Counted from the stretch's first letter, positions 8,376 through 15,559 are shown. The stretch: DNA of 52,029 nt from a virus (IMGVR_UViG_3300030116_007634:1-52029); one strand, 5' to 3'. The notes: generated from the letters alone by a model not told the origin. Translations and numbers: made by a program.

Positions 8376-8450
8376 TCCGTCAAAGCGGGTCCGGGGGTGC
8401 AAACCCTCCGGCACTTCTTACCCCCAGCGGAGATGGGTACCGCACACGCA
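8374..8450 (+). promoter_or_regulatory. family A structured RNA element, copy 2
   Basis: The order is the same as copy 1: GATCCGTCAAAGCGGGT, then hairpin CCGGGGG / CCCTCCGG with a TGCAAA loop, then hairpin ACCC / GGGT enclosing the conserved AGCGGAGAT. The second stem is GCCT/AGGC in copy 1 and ACCC/GGGT here, so both strands changed together. A strong AGGAGAAAG ribosome-binding site follows before the ATG at 8461. Confidence 0.65.
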
Positions 8451-8460
8451 GGAGAAAGTC

Positions 8461-8664
8461 ATGGAACTTTCCTATGCAGAACTTGCTCTAATTGAGAATG
8501 CCCTTCGTCATTACTTTGGTAATGAAGAGGCTGACTGGGTTGATCCACAAGACGAGCAGGTTTCACTTAGTCGTGAGGACGTTGGTTTGCTTTTCAAGAA
8601 AGTTCTCAACGAAAGAGGACTTGAAAGCTGGGCAAAGAATGTTCTTTCGTGGAGAGTGATCTAA
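8461..8664 (+). CDS. small acidic hypothetical protein
   Basis: This 67-residue protein begins MELSYAELALIENALRHYFG. The start is set by an AGGAGAAAG ribosome-binding site 6 nt upstream. Longer in-frame extensions run through the family A element and are rejected. Composition is that of a soluble, helical protein. Function unknown; it is one of the cassette-like genes between structured repeats. Confidence 0.7.
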   Translation: MELSYAELALIENALRHYFGNEEADWVDPQDEQVSLSREDVGLLFKKVLNERGLESWAKNVLSWRVI

Positions 8665-8742
8665 CTGATCCGTACAAGCGGGTCTCCAGGTGCAAACCCT
8701 GGAGCAGTTATTGCCCAAAGCTGGGATGGGCTCCAGCACACT
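8665..8742 (+). promoter_or_regulatory. family A structured RNA element, copy 3
   Basis: It begins CTGATCCGTACAAGCGGGT directly after a TAA stop. The first hairpin is CTCCAGG / CCCTGGAG with a TGCAAA loop; the second is GCCC / GGGC enclosing AAAGCTGGGAT. Compared with copies 1 and 2, nearly every stem pair differs but pairing is kept, while the loop TGCAA and the 5' segment are constant. It precedes the SSB-like gene at 8758. Confidence 0.65.
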
Positions 8743-8757
8743 ACCTCAGTTCAAACC

Positions 8758-9156
8758 ATGACTGAATCCATCAAGTATCCCGACGCTCAACAGCTGACGG
8801 TACACGGTCGTGTTGCCAATCTCGAAGAGGTTGAATACAACGACCAGAACTTCTTGTCTGTCAAGGTGTACACCAATCTCAGTGATGAGATTACTGCATG
8901 TGTTCACTTCACCAACAGCAATGGGTTGCTTACTGCATACCGCAACGGCAACCTGCAGACCGGTCAGGAGCTGACACTCATGGGTCGCATCAAAGCGATC
9001 CGTGCCTTCTACATGAAGGACGATGAGCTAAAGCCACTCCAAAAGCCGGAGCTGCAGATGACCGTGCAGCAGTACATCTTTGGCTCCAAGCCACAACCCA
9101 AGGCTGACAAGCCGTTCTCCAAAGAGCTTACGCCTGAACAGGTGGCAAGTCTCTGA
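8758..9156 (+). CDS. probable OB-fold single-stranded-DNA-binding protein
   Basis: This 132-residue protein has the strand pattern of an OB fold: LTVHGRVANLEEVEYNDQN, FLSVKVYTN, ITACVHFTN, then GQELTLMGRIKAIRAFY and a final strand near 100. The last 25 residues are a flexible Lys/Pro tail ending in a short acidic helix. The size and order fit small phage SSB-like proteins. The identification rests on fold pattern, not on a signature motif. It lies between a family A and a family C element. Confidence 0.55.
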   Translation: MTESIKYPDAQQLTVHGRVANLEEVEYNDQNFLSVKVYTNLSDEITACVHFTNSNGLLTAYRNGNLQTGQELTLMGRIKAIRAFYMKDDELKPLQKPELQMTVQQYIFGSKPQPKADKPFSKELTPEQVASL

Positions 9157-9205
9157 CTCTTGCACTGAGGGCCTTCGGGCCTTCTCTGCAGGACTCAACA
9201 TCCTG
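9154..9205 (+). repeat. family C element, copy 1 (52 nt)
   Basis: A 52-nt element starts exactly on the TGA stop of the SSB-like gene and recurs at 9518 with a single difference. It forms a GGCC-UUCG-GGCC hairpin (a stable UNCG tetraloop) and a second hairpin CAGGA / TCCTG. The one difference, UUCG to UACG, keeps the UNCG rule. It may be an RNA processing or termination element, or a recombination border. Confidence 0.75.
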
Positions 9206-9226
9206 TATTACATTGCAAAGCATCTC

Positions 9227-9520
9227 ATGAATCGTGGTTCTCTCAAAGAAGTTATTAGACAAACTGAATGGATCAATGCCTTTGATGAAGATTTTGAACT
9301 ACAAGTTTCTAAATGTGGTGTTCTGTTTGCATTCTTTTCTATCAATGTAGATGAAGAATCAAATTGGAAGAACATTCCAATAGCTCATTTGAAAAGTGGA
9401 TGCATCGATTTCTGTGTCGATGATAAATGGTATGACTATCAATTCATAGATGAAGCAATCGATCTCGACAAAGCGAAGACTTGTCGTTGGATCATTGAAA
9501 TCCTACGGTCAATTGATTGA
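9227..9520 (+). CDS. hypothetical acidic protein between two family C repeats
   Basis: This 97-residue protein starts MNRGSLKEVIRQTEWINAFD at ATG 9227. The longer in-frame extension back to 9080 runs through the SSB-like gene and the repeat and is not used. It is rich in Asp, Glu, Trp and Phe; no known domain is seen. The gene lies precisely between two near-identical 52-nt repeats, which both begin at stop codons, as if it were an exchangeable cassette. Confidence 0.7.
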   Translation: MNRGSLKEVIRQTEWINAFDEDFELQVSKCGVLFAFFSINVDEESNWKNIPIAHLKSGCIDFCVDDKWYDYQFIDEAIDLDKAKTCRWIIEILRSID

Positions 9521-9569
9521 CTCTTGCACTGAGGGCCTACGGGCCTTCTCTGCAGGACTCAACATCCTG
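9518..9569 (+). repeat. family C element, copy 2 (52 nt)
   Basis: This is the second copy of the 52-nt element, again starting on the TGA stop of the gene before it. It is identical to the copy at 9154 apart from one base in the tetraloop (UACG instead of UUCG). Confidence 0.75.
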
Positions 9570-9598
9570 CTTAATCTTTTCTTAACAGTCACTAGCCT

Positions 9599-9793
9599 AT
9601 GACTAAGTCTCTCACTTGCTTCGTGCTTGGTACCGGCTTTGGCTTTCTCCTCGTTATCGGGGGACAGAAAGTCACCAATGCCGGTGCAGCTCTGACGTGC
9701 AAACGTATGCCTGACTACCACAGGCTTGTCACCTTTCAATCATTTATCGGTGACTCAAAACAATGTATGCACATCAAGTATCTCGCACAGTAG
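9599..9793 (+). CDS. small membrane or exported protein
   Basis: This 64-residue protein has a hydrophobic N-terminal segment (CFVLGTGFGFLLVIGG, about residues 7-22) preceded by a lysine. It is either a signal anchor or an uncleaved signal. Two cysteines follow. No family is recognised. The gene follows the second family C element by 30 nt. Confidence 0.6.
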   Translation: MTKSLTCFVLGTGFGFLLVIGGQKVTNAGAALTCKRMPDYHRLVTFQSFIGDSKQCMHIKYLAQ

Positions 9794-9878
9794 ACCCCCT
9801 CCCCCTGCTTGCACCCATCACTATTACAACAGCTCGTAAGTAGGGGTTGCTTTACTCCCAAAACTCACTATCTTTTGC

Positions 9879-10322
9879 ATGTATTCGACAAATCCCATGG
9901 ACAACTTGTCCGAAATCAACGTCTCCACCCCTGATCACGTCTGCGTTGTCAGCAATGACAGCAGCGTCACCTTCTCCATTAAGAAGGGAGCACGCACCAT
10001 GGATCTGAGATTTGCTCTCGCAGCACCAATCGCAGATCTGATCGAGGCACCAGACACCACCAAACAAATTCATCCCGCCGCACCAGTCAAGATGCTGGTG
10101 TCCAAAATCACCAAAGACTCCAAGGCTGGCCGTCGTGGTAACCCCAAGCTCACTGAGACTGACGTTCGTGAGATCAAAGAGATCTTGGGTAACAAAGGCC
10201 TGATGAACGAGTATGGCAGTAAGCACAAAGCTTATCTGGACATTGCTCAAGGCTACGGCGTATCCAAAGACACCGTTGCAAACATCCATGCGAACCGTGC
10301 ATGGCGTCACGTAACGGTGTAA
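9879..10322 (+). CDS. helix-turn-helix DNA-binding protein
   Basis: This is a 147-residue protein. Its last 55 residues have the pattern KLTETDVREIKEILG ... AYLDIAQGYGVSKDTVANIH ANRAWRHV. That is the helix-turn-helix plus W-containing tail often found at the end of phage HNH or NUMOD-type proteins. No nuclease motif is present in the N-terminal part, so this may be a free regulator or the remnant DNA-binding half of a homing protein. ATG at 9879 is used; ATG 9897 is possible. An intrinsic terminator follows. Confidence 0.65.
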   Translation: MYSTNPMDNLSEINVSTPDHVCVVSNDSSVTFSIKKGARTMDLRFALAAPIADLIEAPDTTKQIHPAAPVKMLVSKITKDSKAGRRGNPKLTETDVREIKEILGNKGLMNEYGSKHKAYLDIAQGYGVSKDTVANIHANRAWRHVTV

Positions 10323-10347
10323 CTTTCAACTAACTCACACACTACCG

Positions 10348-10369
10348 CCCGGCACACGCCGGGTTTTTT
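10348..10369 (+). terminator. terminator hairpin abutting the next start codon
   Basis: A perfect 6-bp stem CCCGGC / GCCGGG with an ACAC loop is followed by six Ts, one C and then the ATG at 10371. The downstream gene therefore has no room for a Shine-Dalgarno sequence. The same arrangement is seen before 16110, 48005 and (minus strand) 17740. Confidence 0.85.
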
Positions 10370-10370
10370 C

Positions 10371-10628
10371 ATGGCTATTCAAACCTATGACGACGGTGGC
10401 TTCGTTATCACTGGCGATGACACCCTGAAGTTCAGACTTCTCACTCTCCACAAAGCTTTACTGCTTGAAACCAAAGGCATGAAGCTGTCTCGCAACCTTC
10501 CCAGTGTGTATTCAACTGTGAAGAAAGAGTACGGCTTCAAAGGTTCCAAGGTAAAAGTATTGGCTCAATTTGAGTCAATGTTGATTGAGGAATATAAACT
10601 TCCAATCACAAGACATGCGGCTGATTAG
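10371..10628 (+). CDS. hypothetical protein starting right after a terminator U-tract
   Basis: This 85-residue protein starts MAIQTYDDGGFVITGDD. The ATG lies one base beyond a T6 terminator tract, and no other in-frame start is sensible. The later part (LPSVYSTVKKEYGFKGSKVK) is basic. Function unknown. Translation must either start on a U-rich leader (S1-type recognition) or use read-through transcripts. Confidence 0.72.
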   Translation: MAIQTYDDGGFVITGDDTLKFRLLTLHKALLLETKGMKLSRNLPSVYSTVKKEYGFKGSKVKVLAQFESMLIEEYKLPITRHAAD

Positions 10629-10652
10629 GATGTGTGTGGTTGCACACAATCT

Positions 10653-10871
10653 ATGCCGTATCAATCACTCAACCCTGGCCCGGAAGGAGACGTCCGCGAT
10701 TGGGAAATCATGTACGTCGACCAAGCTGACAACGGTGAACAACCGGTACAACAGCGACACTTCTACAAGGTCAGTGGTTCTACAGTCGGCCAAGCCTATG
10801 CCAAATTCCATGATGAATTCCCTGGCAAGGTCTTGTGCCAAATCATCTGCGCTGACTACAGCGACGACTAA
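10653..10871 (+). CDS. small acidic hypothetical protein
   Basis: A 72-residue protein is obtained from ATG 10653 (MPYQSLNPGPEGD). An in-frame GTG at 10632 would add seven residues. It is acidic, with a central beta-like segment (DWEIMYVDQA, HFYKVSGSTVGQAYAKFHDE) and resembles small phage proteins of unknown role. It ends 12 nt before the next gene. Confidence 0.62.
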   Translation: MPYQSLNPGPEGDVRDWEIMYVDQADNGEQPVQQRHFYKVSGSTVGQAYAKFHDEFPGKVLCQIICADYSDD

Positions 10872-10882
10872 CTTCACCTCAA

Positions 10883-11221
10883 ATGAAACTATCTCCTCTC
10901 ATTGACCAACGCATTGCCGACCTCCAACGTGCATGCGAACACAGCTACATGAAACGTTGTACTGGTATGCGCCGGTTCAACGAGGACTACAGAGAATGTA
11001 CACGTCAAGTTGGACGTAAGTACATCAAACTTATCTACCCCCAGGGTTCCGTCTTTGCCTTCATTGATAAAGATGGAAATGTGTACAAGCCTGCTTCGTG
11101 GGCTTCACCCCAGCGAGACGCCTGTGGTGTTCCAGATGTCCGCTACCGCCTCCAAGACGATTCATCGTATGACGAGGCGATCAAACGTTGTGACTGGGCA
11201 GGAGGATTCCTGTATAAATGA
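10883..11221 (+). CDS. hypothetical protein with central beta segment
   Basis: This 112-residue protein has a helical, basic N-terminus containing four cysteines in the first 50 residues (CEHSYMKRC, ECTRQVG). A beta-like stretch KYIKLIYPQGSVFAFIDKDG follows, with VYKPASW after it. The VFAFID..G.vyKPasW pattern is common in phage proteins of unknown function. Its stop overlaps the next ATG. Function unknown. Confidence 0.72.
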   Translation: MKLSPLIDQRIADLQRACEHSYMKRCTGMRRFNEDYRECTRQVGRKYIKLIYPQGSVFAFIDKDGNVYKPASWASPQRDACGVPDVRYRLQDDSSYDEAIKRCDWAGGFLYK

Positions 11222-11400
11222 TGACTACCACCAAGACCGCTGAAATTCTCAAACAAGTTCTCCATTCGCAGAGAACGATGGATCGATTGATTGAACTCGG
11301 AGAATTATCCGGTCAAGATCCGATTCAAATTGTCATGTATGGCTTGGATGAGTGGGTGAATGCCAATTATCACAAACTCAAACAGCACTACAGTGACTGA
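11218..11400 (+). CDS. small hypothetical protein
   Basis: This 60-residue helical protein starts MMTTTKTAEILKQVLHSQR, overlapping the previous stop by 4 nt. It carries a GLDEWVNANY motif near the end. It is translationally coupled to the gene before it. Function unknown. Confidence 0.65.
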   Translation: MMTTTKTAEILKQVLHSQRTMDRLIELGELSGQDPIQIVMYGLDEWVNANYHKLKQHYSD

Positions 11401-11405
11401 TCAAT

Positions 11406-11433
11406 GGACCTGAGTACGTCCTTAAACTGCTCA
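11406..11433 (+). promoter_or_regulatory. family P H-type pseudoknot, copy 1
   Basis: Stem 1 is GGAC / GTCC. Its 8-nt loop contains TGAGTA, which pairs with TGCTCA downstream, giving stem 2 of 6 bp. The strand between the two 3' halves is TTAAAC. The ATG of the next gene follows 23 nt later. Both stems differ from the other four copies but stay paired. Confidence 0.65.
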
Positions 11434-11455
11434 CTGACCTATACCATTTCACATC

Positions 11456-11632
11456 ATGTCTCTAATCAAGACCTGGCTACTCGATCAGCAACGCCTCAAC
11501 GATGCTGTCAAAACTGAGTACACCCAAGACCAGCTATTTGTTCTCAACGACATTGCCAACGAGGAAGAACAGCTCATGCAAGAACTCATGTCAGAGGAGG
11601 TGGCAGGCGATGCCGACTACCACCAAGAATGA
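11456..11632 (+). CDS. small acidic hypothetical protein behind a pseudoknot
   Basis: This 58-residue protein begins MSLIKTWLLDQQRLNDAVK and has a Glu-rich C-terminus. It begins 23 nt after a family P pseudoknot. No known family. Amino-acid composition and the well-placed start after the conserved element support it as a gene. Confidence 0.6.
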   Translation: MSLIKTWLLDQQRLNDAVKTEYTQDQLFVLNDIANEEEQLMQELMSEEVAGDADYHQE

Positions 11633-11698
11633 CACACACGATGATGTCATCCTGCACATCATTGTCATCATCTCAATCATCATCACGGAGTTGATCTC

Positions 11699-12052
11699 AT
11701 GCTTCATCCAGAAACCAAACGTATCGCAGAGGAACTCACCGGCTACGTCCCCTTCACCGAAGAGGAGTGCCAAGAGCAGTACCCTGCGGAAGTCAACTAC
11801 GACCCAAACCTCTACAACCCAGAAGACGAAAACACGCACCCGATCACGGGCTGTGTCTTCAAACAAGGGGATGTCCTCCAGTGTTACTGGAAACCAGAAG
11901 AAGTCGAGGACTCCCTCGAAGGATGGTACCCTGTCCCTACCAACGGAGAAATCGAGGAGTGGGCACTCGATTCAACCTGCCTAACACCGGCAGACGATGA
12001 GGTCGAACCTGACCACCCCGATAGTTGGTTGACCATCCTCGGTTGTATTTGA
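11699..12052 (+). CDS. acidic hypothetical protein
   Basis: This 117-residue, strongly acidic protein (MLHPETKRIAEELTGY...) contains several short aromatic strands (VLQCYWKPEEVEDS, GWYPVPTNGEIEEWAL). Its TGA overlaps the ATG of the next gene. Between 11610 and 11698 another frame encodes a hydrophobic stretch that runs into this gene (reported separately). Function unknown; a DNA-mimic-like acidity is notable but not diagnostic. Confidence 0.68.
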   Translation: MLHPETKRIAEELTGYVPFTEEECQEQYPAEVNYDPNLYNPEDENTHPITGCVFKQGDVLQCYWKPEEVEDSLEGWYPVPTNGEIEEWALDSTCLTPADDEVEPDHPDSWLTILGCI

Positions 12053-12243
12053 TGGCACGTCCCAAGACAAACAAGCCCAAGAAGACAGTCTTCAATCCAA
12101 GAAGACGTGGTGCATTTGCAAGACATCTGGCATCACAAATTGATACAGAAGGTAACAACATGGGGTTGATCGAAGTAGAAGCATCAATCCCCCCGGACCC
12201 CCGCAGGGAGAGTACCAAGATATCTTTTAGTTCTTATAGATAA
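12052..12243 (+). CDS. small basic hypothetical protein
   Basis: This 63-residue protein starts MARPKTNKPKKTVFNPRRRG. The first 25 residues are strongly basic and Lys/Arg/Pro-rich; the rest is mixed. The ATG overlaps the TGA of the acidic gene before it, so an acidic and a basic protein are translationally coupled. It may bind nucleic acid or the acidic partner; this is inference. Confidence 0.6.
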   Translation: MARPKTNKPKKTVFNPRRRGAFARHLASQIDTEGNNMGLIEVEASIPPDPRRESTKISFSSYR

Positions 12244-12268
12244 CCCTTCAATCTTTCTTCTTCATCTC

Positions 12269-12547
12269 ATGGATTATCCTGACTACATCATTGAGTATTA
12301 CGAACAGAAAGGTAGGCCTATTCCCAGTGGACCACCAGATCCTGTCTCACATCTACTCCGAGAATTGGACACTGCTGTTTCACTGATGTTATATCACTAC
12401 GATACTAAAAACGGTACTGAAAACAGTACTGAAAACGATATGGAAAAGGCCGTCGAAAAAGCCCGTCGTGCTGTTCTCGATCATCCTGATTCCACATGGA
12501 CGGAAAGCGTCTTGGATTACAGGACTAGACAACTGCATTACAAGTAG
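12269..12547 (+). CDS. small hypothetical protein
   Basis: This 92-residue protein (MDYPDYIIEYYEQKGRPIP...) has an aromatic, acidic N-terminus and a polar low-complexity middle (NGTENSTENDMEKAVEKAR). The first 40 residues resemble short, Tyr/Asp-rich phage proteins. No family is recognised. Confidence 0.66.
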   Translation: MDYPDYIIEYYEQKGRPIPSGPPDPVSHLLRELDTAVSLMLYHYDTKNGTENSTENDMEKAVEKARRAVLDHPDSTWTESVLDYRTRQLHYK

Positions 12548-12555
12548 ATACCTTG

Positions 12556-12584
12556 GGATGTCGGGACTTTTGTCTTCGGCATCC
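12556..12584 (+). other. nested hairpin between two small genes
   Basis: A 7-bp stem GGATGTC / GGCATCC encloses an inner GAC-TTTT-GTC hairpin. It lies 9 nt after one stop and 20 nt before the next ATG. There is no T-tract, so it is not a standard terminator. It may be a processing or stability element. Confidence 0.4.
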
Positions 12585-12604
12585 TTAAGAAAAGCTAAAG
12601 TTCT

Positions 12605-12895
12605 ATGTTGATCATCGGTGAAACCACTTCGGACACCGCATACTCCATCACTATTCCTACACCTGACTTCACCATGCCAAACCAACCGGCTATCCCTGAC
12701 AACATCCCTGAGACCACCAAGCTTCGCATGATGCGTCTCACTGCAAAACTTAAAGAGCAAGCCGATGCCCAGGGCGCTGGGTTCATCGGTGGATTCTTTG
12801 ATCCAAATACAGGAGAGATGTTCGTTATGTCGAACATGGAAAAGGATGATCCAAGGAATGTCCTTCCTGACGCTCTCAATCCCGACAAACAATGA
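12605..12895 (+). CDS. small hypothetical protein
   Basis: This 96-residue protein starts MLIIGETTSDTAYSITIPTP. The second half contains a helix (TTKLRMMRLTAKLKEQAD) followed by GFIGGFFDPNTGEMFVMSN, a beta-hairpin-like motif. Its stop overlaps the next ATG by 4 nt. No family is recognised. Confidence 0.68.
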   Translation: MLIIGETTSDTAYSITIPTPDFTMPNQPAIPDNIPETTKLRMMRLTAKLKEQADAQGAGFIGGFFDPNTGEMFVMSNMEKDDPRNVLPDALNPDKQ

Positions 12896-13089
12896 CCAAA
12901 CGATCTGCATTCAACTTCGACAAAACTGTTGGTGGCTTCAACATCACTGAACGTGGTGTGAAGTCATTCAGCAAATCAATCAAGCTTGGACCATTCCAAT
13001 TCACAATGAATGTCCGTGGGTCTGGTGTCCGTGGTTCCGTTGGGATCCCGGGCACTGGCCTGTCCAAGCGCAACATCAAACTGTTCTAA
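12892..13089 (+). CDS. DUF4236-like small protein
   Basis: This 65-residue protein contains FSKSIKLGPFQFTMNVRG, VRGSVGIPGTGLS and a C-terminal basic strand. The order SIKLGP...N...GxxxSxGxPGTGLS matches the DUF4236 domain, known from many bacteria and phages and of unknown function. The short length is normal for this domain. Translation is coupled to the preceding gene. Confidence 0.6.
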   Translation: MTKRSAFNFDKTVGGFNITERGVKSFSKSIKLGPFQFTMNVRGSGVRGSVGIPGTGLSKRNIKLF

Positions 13090-13097
13090 ATCAACTC

Positions 13098-13373
13098 ATG
13101 CTCAACAAGTTCACACCTGCCGATCCAATGATCGAAGCAACTGTTCAACGCATCGAAACCTACGGTGGCAGCTTTGCTAAACAACTCATGGCTGCATACA
13201 GAACTGCAGACATAGACAACAAGCAACGCATCATCGATGCTTTTGATGACCTATTTGACAAGTATGGTCCCAATGGAATCTTTGGATCAGAAGATGAATC
13301 TATTCATTCATGGATTCGTTCTTCGGCTTATGACATGCTTGCACCTCTGTCCATTCGCAAACAAACCAACTGA
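13098..13373 (+). CDS. small hypothetical protein
   Basis: This 91-residue helical protein (MLNKFTPADPMIEATVQRIE...) is soluble and rich in Ala/Asp, with DAFDDLFDKYGPNGIFG in the middle. It is followed with a 1-nt overlap by the next gene. Function unknown. Confidence 0.7.
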   Translation: MLNKFTPADPMIEATVQRIETYGGSFAKQLMAAYRTADIDNKQRIIDAFDDLFDKYGPNGIFGSEDESIHSWIRSSAYDMLAPLSIRKQTN

Positions 13374-13630
13374 TGGCTGTCATCTCAATTCATGAAACTA
13401 CCTTTGACGATCAACGTGTCTATGTGGAAGCAACGGTTGAAGACATGGTTCTTGTCCATGCACAAACTATGCTTGACCCTGCTGAATACGGCCCGGCATT
13501 ATGCGAAGCAAGCTTTGCAGTTGATCCAGAGGTACCATTCCCCCACGATGGAGTTGCTTTCCTCCGTTACGTTGATGATCTTGACCTTAACTGGAAAGTC
13601 ATTGACACATCCGATCGGTATCTAGACTAA
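13373..13630 (+). CDS. small acidic hypothetical protein
   Basis: This 85-residue protein opens with MAVISIHETTFDDQRVYVEA and is acidic throughout, with a mix of beta and helix. It overlaps the previous gene by one base. A family P pseudoknot begins 7 nt after its stop. Function unknown. Confidence 0.7.
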   Translation: MAVISIHETTFDDQRVYVEATVEDMVLVHAQTMLDPAEYGPALCEASFAVDPEVPFPHDGVAFLRYVDDLDLNWKVIDTSDRYLD

Positions 13631-13636
13631 CTCAAC

Positions 13637-13663
13637 TGTCCTGGGCATGACACTAAACTGCCC
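13637..13663 (+). promoter_or_regulatory. family P H-type pseudoknot, copy 2
   Basis: Stem 1 is TGTC / GACA; the loop CTGGGCAT supplies GGGCA to pair with TGCCC downstream. The linking strand is CTAAAC. The ATG of the PcfJ-like gene is 23 nt further on. Confidence 0.65.
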
Positions 13664-13686
13664 CTTTCTCATACCTACACAACATC

Positions 13687-15477
13687 ATGCATTTCAATCT
13701 CCCAGATCAGCTTGCACTCGAAGTTGCAGGCTATGATCAAACCCGCAAGAAACTTGCAGCTGTCATGGCTGCAGAAGATCGCAAAGCCAAAAAGAAGAAC
13801 ACACATCCCAACGGCAGGCCTTCGAACCTTATCCCATCTGACATCGTCAACGACAGAGCTTGGAACGAAGTTGTTGACAACATCAATTCAAAGTCTGTCA
13901 AACAAGGGAAAGTACAGCTAATCTCCAAGCCTGTCTTTGGTGAAGAACCTAAACCCGTAGCAGTTGTCTACTACCACAAACAACTGTGGGTTGCTGCATG
14001 GATACCACGACGTAAAGATGATGGCTATGTCTATGGCCTTAGCTTTACCTTTAAAGACACAGCTGCAGCACGTAAGCAATGTGATGAACGTTTCATTGCT
14101 AAAGACAGCTATGTCAACAAAGGAATGTTTGATCATGTGCATGGCACACAAGATGACATGCTCCCACGTATCAAAGATGGCCGTACCTTTTGGTATCGCA
14201 AAACTTTATTCTTTACAAAAGATGAGTTTACTGATGGTTACACCGGTAGTTATTGGAGGAAAGTAACCGAAACTCATCGCATCAACAACTACGGTGCTAC
14301 CTACGAGATTTCAAAGCACATTAATAAATGGCAAGCAGAATTACTCAAAGGCATTCCTACCTTTATTGGAGGTAATGATTCTCAGTATTTCAAGCGTTTG
14401 AACCCAGCAAATTGTACCTTTACCAAGATTATGTCAGGGTACTATTCCAGACCTCAGTGGTTGATACACGGTAATGATTATGTTCACGATGTTGATACCA
14501 TTATTGATCTAATACGTAAACGTTGGCGTGCACCTTGGTTGCAAGACGTATGGTCTGCTAAATGGTTTAGATCAATGGTGGCACAAGCCATGAAAGATAC
14601 CTTTGCCATCCATGAAGAAGAAACTGAAAAAGATGAATATGACATCAGACTTCTTGTCAAACCGTATGCAATTCTTTCTCAGTTTATCAATGCAATGTGC
14701 GACGTTAAATCTATTTACCGTGACATGGATCTAAATCTTCTTCATTCCAGGTATGACTGGTTGCATTGCTGTGAATTCCCTGGTTGTCACAGTGATACGG
14801 GTCATCAGTGGATGCGTGACAATCTACCTGTTGAATCGTATCTCAACATGATGCACACGTATTATCAACGTGAACTAGAAGACAGAAGCTACATCAGCAC
14901 AGATCACAAGACAGGCAACAGACATATTTACTTCCATCTTTGGCGTGATACCTATCAGATGCTGACTCAATGCATTGCATCCGGTCGGCTCGACAATATC
15001 AAGCCAAAACGTTGGCGTCTCCAAGAATGGCATGACCATCTCATGGCAGAGACCTGGAAGATCACCAACCCCAACATTGATCTACCACAGAAGTTGTTTC
15101 CAAACCCCATGCGTATTCCTTTCAACGATGTAATCAATCACACACAGTCAGGCACCCTACCTGGCGATGGTTACTTCTCGTTCTTCCAACCGCATGACAC
15201 ACACCAACTGGCTGCGTGGGGCCGTGCCGTACGTAACTGTGTCGGTGGTGGACATGGGTATGCAGAAGGAATCAAGAAGATGAAACATCTCATCATCTTG
15301 TGCATGATCGAGAACAAACCTCGTTACACCATCCAACTAACTGTTGACAACGGTGTGATGAGCGTTGTTCAAATCGCGGATGTAGGTAACAGACGTCTTG
15401 ATGATGTTGAACGTTCCAATGTTGAACATGCATTCAAGGAAGCGTTGCACGTCCGTGAGGAACAACTAAAGTCCTAA
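13687..15477 (+). CDS. PcfJ-like protein
   Basis: This 596-residue protein has a long, Trp/Tyr/His-rich N-terminal part without recognisable catalytic motifs. Its C-terminal region carries AWGRAVRNCVGGGHGYAEGI, then LIILCMIENKPRYTIQLTVD and VVQIADVGNRRLDD. This matches the conserved C-terminal block of PcfJ-family proteins from conjugative elements and phages (xCVGGxxxxYxxxI ... PxxTIEV ... QxxGxxN). The function of PcfJ is not established. It is led by a family P pseudoknot and followed by a family B element and the tRNA gene. Confidence 0.65.
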   Translation: MHFNLPDQLALEVAGYDQTRKKLAAVMAAEDRKAKKKNTHPNGRPSNLIPSDIVNDRAWNEVVDNINSKSVKQGKVQLISKPVFGEEPKPVAVVYYHKQLWVAAWIPRRKDDGYVYGLSFTFKDTAAARKQCDERFIAKDSYVNKGMFDHVHGTQDDMLPRIKDGRTFWYRKTLFFTKDEFTDGYTGSYWRKVTETHRINNYGATYEISKHINKWQAELLKGIPTFIGGNDSQYFKRLNPANCTFTKIMSGYYSRPQWLIHGNDYVHDVDTIIDLIRKRWRAPWLQDVWSAKWFRSMVAQAMKDTFAIHEEETEKDEYDIRLLVKPYAILSQFINAMCDVKSIYRDMDLNLLHSRYDWLHCCEFPGCHSDTGHQWMRDNLPVESYLNMMHTYYQRELEDRSYISTDHKTGNRHIYFHLWRDTYQMLTQCIASGRLDNIKPKRWRLQEWHDHLMAETWKITNPNIDLPQKLFPNPMRIPFNDVINHTQSGTLPGDGYFSFFQPHDTHQLAAWGRAVRNCVGGGHGYAEGIKKMKHLIILCMIENKPRYTIQLTVDNGVMSVVQIADVGNRRLDDVERSNVEHAFKEALHVREEQLKS

Positions 15478-15481
15478 CCAA

Positions 15482-15559
15482 CTAGGCATCAAGCGTGCAG
15501 TACTGGAAACAGCTGCAAGCCTTCTCCTGGGCTGTGGAAACGCTTCATGTAAGTCCTAG
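15482..15559 (+). promoter_or_regulatory. family B structured RNA element, copy 2 (expanded)
   Basis: An outer stem CTAGG / CCTAG and a second stem AAGCG / CGCTT surround the conserved loop GGCATC ... TGTAAGTCC. The interior is larger than in the other copies and holds two further hairpins (TGCAG / CTGCA and AGCC / GGCT). It lies 4 nt after the PcfJ-like gene and 35 nt before the tRNA. Confidence 0.55.

Noticed and set aside
8154-8742. Family A as a glutamine (glnA) or cobalamin riboswitch
   Set aside because: The short GGTGCAA string recalls cobalamin elements and the location recalls glnA elements, but the other conserved boxes of those classes are missing.
9838-9870. A sixth possible family P pseudoknot before the HTH gene
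   Set aside because: The stem AGTA/TACT and loop pairing are weak and the conserved CT loop start and TAAAACTG tail are absent.
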